Source of the DNA: Tubiluchus corallicola
Lineage: Eukaryota > Priapulida > Priapulimorpha > Priapulimorphida > Tubiluchidae
Length of the DNA: 62,000 bases
Assembly: GCA_030141605.1 (NCBI GenBank)
Contig: JAQGDQ010000167.1
Coordinates: 87,877 to 149,876 of the forward strand
Direction: 5' to 3'
The first letter of the stretch is position 1; every line of letters begins with the position of its first letter. The position numbers and the translations under genes were made by a program. Under the pieces are notes generated by a model. The model was not told where the DNA came from, did no database searches, and was given only the letters and a program-made list of their open reading frames with translations. This document shows, one piece after another, positions 57,293 to 62,000 of the stretch.

Positions 57293-59066
57293 AATTTCAA
57301 AAGAATTTAAAACTTTTTAACTTTTACGAAGAAAATCCACCTGCTAAGCGCTATCTCATCTGCTAACTCAGAAACCGGCTAAACTTTGACCCAAACAGGA
57401 TGTCTGTGTGCTGCCATCTTCTGACTGTTCGGGATAAAAAATGCACAAGTGTGAGTCAACATGGCCCATATACTCTGGCCTATTAGCTGGCATGAATCAC
57501 CAAGAAATCATCAAATTGATGTCAGCTATAAGTCCTGCTGGCCCTTGGGGGTCACACAGTTACTAGAAAACGTTTTATGATTAACCTTATTTGTCAATTA
57601 TTCTATCTCTTTTATGTCAACCTATATATATATATAATATAAAATATATTAATATATTTCGTTACCTATTTTAATTACTCCAGTTTTTCGTGATTCAAAT
57701 CAGTACGTTCAGTGCAGTTGTCATTAAGAAAGGACCCTGTACCATTTTGTTGTTTTTATTGTTGTTCTTACCCAGTTTTGGCCTGTGCAATACATATGAT
57801 TTACTGATGATACCTTTTAGAAGTTACCCGTTAGAAGTTAGATTGTAGTCTTTAAAAAGCGTAATCAGTGATAATCTTACTAAAAAGTACATCAAAGACA
57901 AGCAAAGCATCAGGTTGAAATTATATTCAAAAGTAAGCAATTATTTTGAGCAAATTTATTAAAAACAAATTTGCAGATACTCAGTTTGCATAATGTATGC
58001 ACACCAAACATGTGCAAAATAACAAAAAAAGACTTGTGTAACATTCAACAAAATAGAGAAGTTGCTAGAATTTGCCTCTAGCTTAGGCTAAATATGTGAA
58101 GCAGGTCAGTTAGTGAGAACTTTACGAACTTCTCACCTGAAACTTAAAAAATGTGAAGCATTTTAGAGAGAATGTACATATATATATATATATACAGTGT
58201 TAACAACGAAAGAAATGTAAAATAAACTTAAATAGAAATCTCATTTGAATGACAGCTCAAAAATCCAGGTACAGCCAAACACGTGTTTACGTGTCTAGCA
58301 TCACACACTAACATTATAAAGATCACAAAAGTAGATTTATAGCCACCAGGAGTTTTACCTTTACATTAGTTTCGTTGACAAGCAGCAAATATAATGAATA
58401 GATTCTGACTGGAAAATGTTGCAAGCTTTTGCGCATTAAGCAACCCCTCCACAAATTTATGTACAAAATACTCCTTTAAATACAGTCTTGTACATATACA
58501 ACTTTACATAGAGATTATATTTAAATACGCATGCCTATCGTACAATAACTATGAATCACTTAAAATGACAAAATTTACAAATGCAGTTAATAAGCCAATC
58601 CAACTAGTACTGTATTAATACTCCTCGTTGATTGAAACAAGCGTAGGTCGAATTTAAAACAAAGTCGTGACTAACCGAACCATCACATACAGTACCACAT
58701 TGTTTACAACTGTTACTATGGAAACCTCATCAGGTTTGGCAGCTATTCTACCATCGATCTCTACGCTCTACTGTCAAATCTGAAAACTGCTAGCAAGTAT
58801 TAGAAAAAAGAGAGAGATGCAAAATATGAAACACACGGCCAACAAGTACATGAATACATAGATAATTACAAACTTTATATGCACTATATTATATTACTTT
58901 AGGCATACGTGCAGGCCATGTTAAAAAGTATATTCATCAAACTATACAGTATATGATACAAGCGAATACATTTCTTTTCAGCAGACTGTGCTAAAGTTAT
59001 CTTTCTTAAAAGTTAAAAAATAATTAATTGCATATACAGCCATCGTACTGAAATGGTCGGTACGAG
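57293..59066. other. Region between twinfilin and the KMT2E/SETD5-like gene
   Basis: No gene recognised. It must hold the 5' untranslated region and promoter of twinfilin (left part) and the end of the KMT2E/SETD5-like transcript (right part). A TATATA/ATATAT run at 57627-57640 and a TA repeat at 58178-58194 are simple repeats; neither sits where a TATA box for twinfilin would obviously be. Confidence 0.4.
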
Positions 59067-59072
59067 TTTATT
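59067..59072 (-). promoter_or_regulatory. Polyadenylation signal AATAAA
   Basis: The + strand TTTATT is AATAAA on the - strand, 40 bases beyond the stop codon of the KMT2E/SETD5-like gene. Position and sequence fit a proximal poly(A) signal; a longer 3' untranslated region is equally possible. Confidence 0.4.
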
Positions 59073-59111
59073 AAACAAATATATATACAGAATGAAACGT
59101 ACATCCAATTA

Positions 59112-60987
59112 TCAATAGTATTTCTTGCTCGACGAGTACTTCTGCTTTCTGTTGAACGGTTTCGGACGATGTGACCTTGCTTGACTGTTGTCTAGGCGAC
59201 CGTCTGAGGATGAGTGACGAAGGACGGGCAGAGGAGAGCGGCGGACGGGCGGAACCGAAGTCGTCGACTGCAACAGCTGAGTTGCTGATGACTGCAGTAA
59301 CTGTTGTGCTAGTTTTGCATTCTGCTGTAGTGTCTGCATTACAGGGCGTGCACCCATGAACGGCGGCGCACACGACGCTGGTCCACCTGCGAAAAAAGAA
59401 ATATTACACATGCAAATTTGTCAACACTAAACTTTACAACCCTAAACAAGTGTAAGAAACGAAGGAAAAGTGTAAGAATACAAAAAATTCATGCTTTAAG
59501 AAACAAGTGACTTAAAAATTATGTATATCTAAATTTAGTTAACCTACCTGCCCGACCTTGTTGAAAACTTTGAGGGTGTGTCAGCCTCCCTCCTACAGCC
59601 ATTGATGGTGATATACCCAACAATGGAGTCTTTCCCGGGACTACAGGAACACTAGTACCAGTAGGCACTCCTTGGCCCATGCCAGCAAGATTAACAAGAC
59701 GACCATTGGCTAGTGGTGTAGTCAATTGGGCATACAGTCCTGCAAATTGTGCGGCTGCTACTCCACCTGCAAAGCAAAAAGTTTAAAATTAGGATGACCT
59801 AAATCACCCACTAAGAAGTTGAAAAATACGAAGACTATTTGATTTATAAATGAGTACAAAAACACTGCAGTGGTGAGAATTTACCTGCTTGCTTTCCACG
59901 TGCGGGAATAGGCGGTCCGTTATGAAAGTGAGGATGCCCGGTAATTGGAGGAGGTGGAGGAGGCGGAATATCATCATCGTCGTCATCATCATCCCCACCA
60001 TCCCCTGCTTCTCCATTAACAACAGTCTCTTCTTGCTTCTCTTCCTCTTCGTCGGAGAGACCAAACTCCTTCCGCAGTCGAGCAGTGAGACTCTCGCGCT
60101 GCACAGGCTTTGGCTCCTCCAAACTCTGAAACGCCGGCAAACTTTGCAGACTGGTCAGTCGCTCGTCCAAGGTCAGGCCACACAAGCCAAGACCGCTGTC
60201 CAGTTTGGTTTCACCAATTCCTAAATGATTAAGAGTAACAGAAATTAAATAATCCAGAAATTATACTTAAAGCAACCCTGACGATAGTGGGACACGACCT
60301 TAAAGGCTACTTTAAAACTATGTTGAACAATAACATCTGAGCTCAGGTTATAGTCAAGAAATGATATAGTTTGCACACATTAGAACTTCGTATTGAACAC
60401 ATTGATTTAAACTATCTAGAAGATATGGACAAGTATTTATTTTTTAGTTACAAACATAACCTGTCTATACTATCAATTATTAACAATGAAAATGTCCTAA
60501 TATGAGCATTTTTAATGCTCAGCATACTAACCCATACTCAAGCAAGGCTGGCTCATGATAAAAATAGACACAGCAGATACACTGAAGCCAAATACAGCAA
60601 CTCATTAGGCTAAATTCAGTGTAAGTAGTGTTTGGCACTGATGCACAAACGCACTTGAACGCATACAACAAAAAAAACAAGACTCTCCCATCATATTATG
60701 TGTGCCTTCATTTTTCTATACAAGCTGTCACTAATAGCACTTTTTCTGACAGATCAGTTCTATTAAACAGTGATATTCACGTATGAATTTCTACCTGTTT
60801 TCTGTGCAAGTGATTCACGGAAAGACTCTGAAGCCGACATGCTATCTAGGCGTGATAGTTGAGTCAAAGTGGATCCACCGGAGCTGGTAGCCTTTAACTT
60901 GTCAAGAAAAGAAGGCAGCTTAGTAGGTGTACTTTCATTGCTCTCTCCTCCTTTCTTTGCACGCATACGATATTCAACTAGTGACAC
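59112..60987 (-). CDS. KMT2E/SETD5-like chromatin protein, last four coding exons
   Basis: Exons 60987-60795, 60220-59885, 59766-59548 and 59386-59112 join in frame to about 340 residues and a TGA. The first opens VSLVEYRMRAKK, like the VSLLEYRKRKQ motif found after the SET domain in KMT2E (MLL5) and SETD5, followed by LPSFLDKLKA. The rest is low-complexity: LTARLRKEFGLSDEEEEKQE, an Asp run, a Pro run (IPPPPPPP), a Gly/Pro/Val-rich part and a basic, Ser-rich end (HRPKPFNRKQKYSSSKKYY). Relatives are nuclear PHD/SET-family scaffolds linked to histone deacetylase complexes. The PHD and SET domains would lie beyond the right edge. The family call rests mainly on the one motif. Confidence 0.65.
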
Positions 60988-62000
60988 CTAGTGATAGAAA
61001 AAACAAAAAAGATACATGCAGCAAGTTTATCATGGCTGTTCAGCAGCATCAAATTTTAGTTAAAATACAGTTAAAATGTCTTTTTTCACCATGTCAATCT
61101 TGCAAACTTTTTACTAAGGAAGCCTTAATAAACTCTAGCTTTAATTATGCATTGTTATGCATAAGCATTCACATAAGCATTTATATATCTAAATGTTACT
61201 GGTGAGCATCGAACGTTGAAATCGAATTCGATCCCATTAGGTTTTTTAAGTTCGAATTCGATTCGCACCTAAAATTACAGATTCGAAAAAAGATCAGCAC
61301 TTCACCTACGTACGTTCTTTATTACTAAGAAATTTGAAACAACATGCAATCAACACAATTTATCTGCGACTTCTGTGCACAAATTTTAAGTTAGTGTTTT
61401 TACCACAGAATAAATTCAAGTAAAATACATGATTTTTTAGGACCGCTTTTCAATAACGATTTGAAAATTCATTAAAAAGATCTTTAGAAATGAATTCTAT
61501 TCGTGTTCGAAATTCGGTCCGATTTCAGTTCGAAAGTCACAAATTCAATTTGATTAAAATTTTCTGTCTGGCAGAGACATTCATAAATAATTCATAAATA
61601 TGTAAGTTATAAAGACGTGACTGTTCTTGTCTAGTCACTCCGGTAATTTTGTTATCGCACACTGCCCGGGAATTTTATAACTCTTTGTGCGTTCTCCTAA
61701 AAGCATATTTGTTTAATTTAAAACATAAAACTCAATTAATTATTTTAATATCGTTATTTCAGTGAAGTGCCAGCTATGTTTCCCAATATTTCTCACGAGA
61801 TGGGTGTTCACACTCAGCAGTGTTGCCATTTATACCATAATGATCGGAAAACATAGGATAATTTAAGGCTCAATACCGCTCCAGACTAGGATAATCCAGT
61901 AATGCAAAATAAAAAGCTTAAATAACAAAGCGTGAAAAAATGGGTACTGTAAAAATTTAGAACATTACTGCTAACCAGTGGAAAATAAACAAACTTTGAT
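60988..62000. other. Intron of the KMT2E/SETD5-like gene with an inverted repeat
   Basis: No exon recognised. Between about 61208 and 61560, TTCGAATTCGATTC-type strings occur near both ends in opposite orientation (AATCGAATTCGATCCC and TTCGAAATTCGGTCC), suggesting a decayed TIR element. Similar strings occur at 11545-11600 and 21550-21615, so this is a dispersed family. Confidence 0.45.

Overview
The window looks like nuclear DNA of an invertebrate animal. It is AT-rich, its genes are split by GT-AG introns of up to several kilobases, and it holds metazoan families: SUEL-type lectin, EGF repeats, class II Arf, twinfilin and a KMT2E/SETD5-like chromatin protein. It also holds a 5S rRNA-like sequence and many short non-autonomous DNA transposons. 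I cannot name the phylum. Long introns argue against a compact genome, and nothing bacterial or plasmid-like is visible.

Layout. (1) 1-2170: calcium-binding EGF exons on the + strand face decayed copies on the - strand across a large imperfect palindrome. (2) 2071-18768, - strand: a secreted or cell-surface protein, read right to left as signal peptide (18768), SUEL lectin, SUEL lectin, EGF, a possible unrecognised exon (8137-8280), an acidic linker, EGF, EGF, then decayed EGF copies. All junctions are phase 1. Its long intron holds a 5S-headed element at 6340-6840 and a 1.03 kb inverted copy (7746-8777) of the palindrome core. (3) 18769-21922: space between divergent genes, with a dead LINE. 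(4) 21923-32653, + strand: a complete six-exon class II Arf. Its third intron carries a hAT-like element, itself carrying nine 146-bp repeats, inside another terminal-inverted-repeat element. (5) 32654-44340: no gene recognised, many MITE-like elements. (6) 44341-57292, - strand: complete twinfilin, 12 coding exons, including exons of 20 and 15 nt and a GC-AG intron. (7) 59112-60987, - strand: the last four coding exons of a KMT2E/SETD5-like protein that continues beyond the window.

The four genes do not form a pathway. Arf (Golgi and endosome traffic), twinfilin (actin turnover) and the chromatin protein are housekeeping types; the lectin/EGF protein is the lineage-specific one. The recurring theme is repeat birth inside transposons: several short elements have gained internal tandem arrays that sister copies lack. 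Exon boundaries were assigned by eye from splice signals, reading frame and family resemblance; no alignment program was run.
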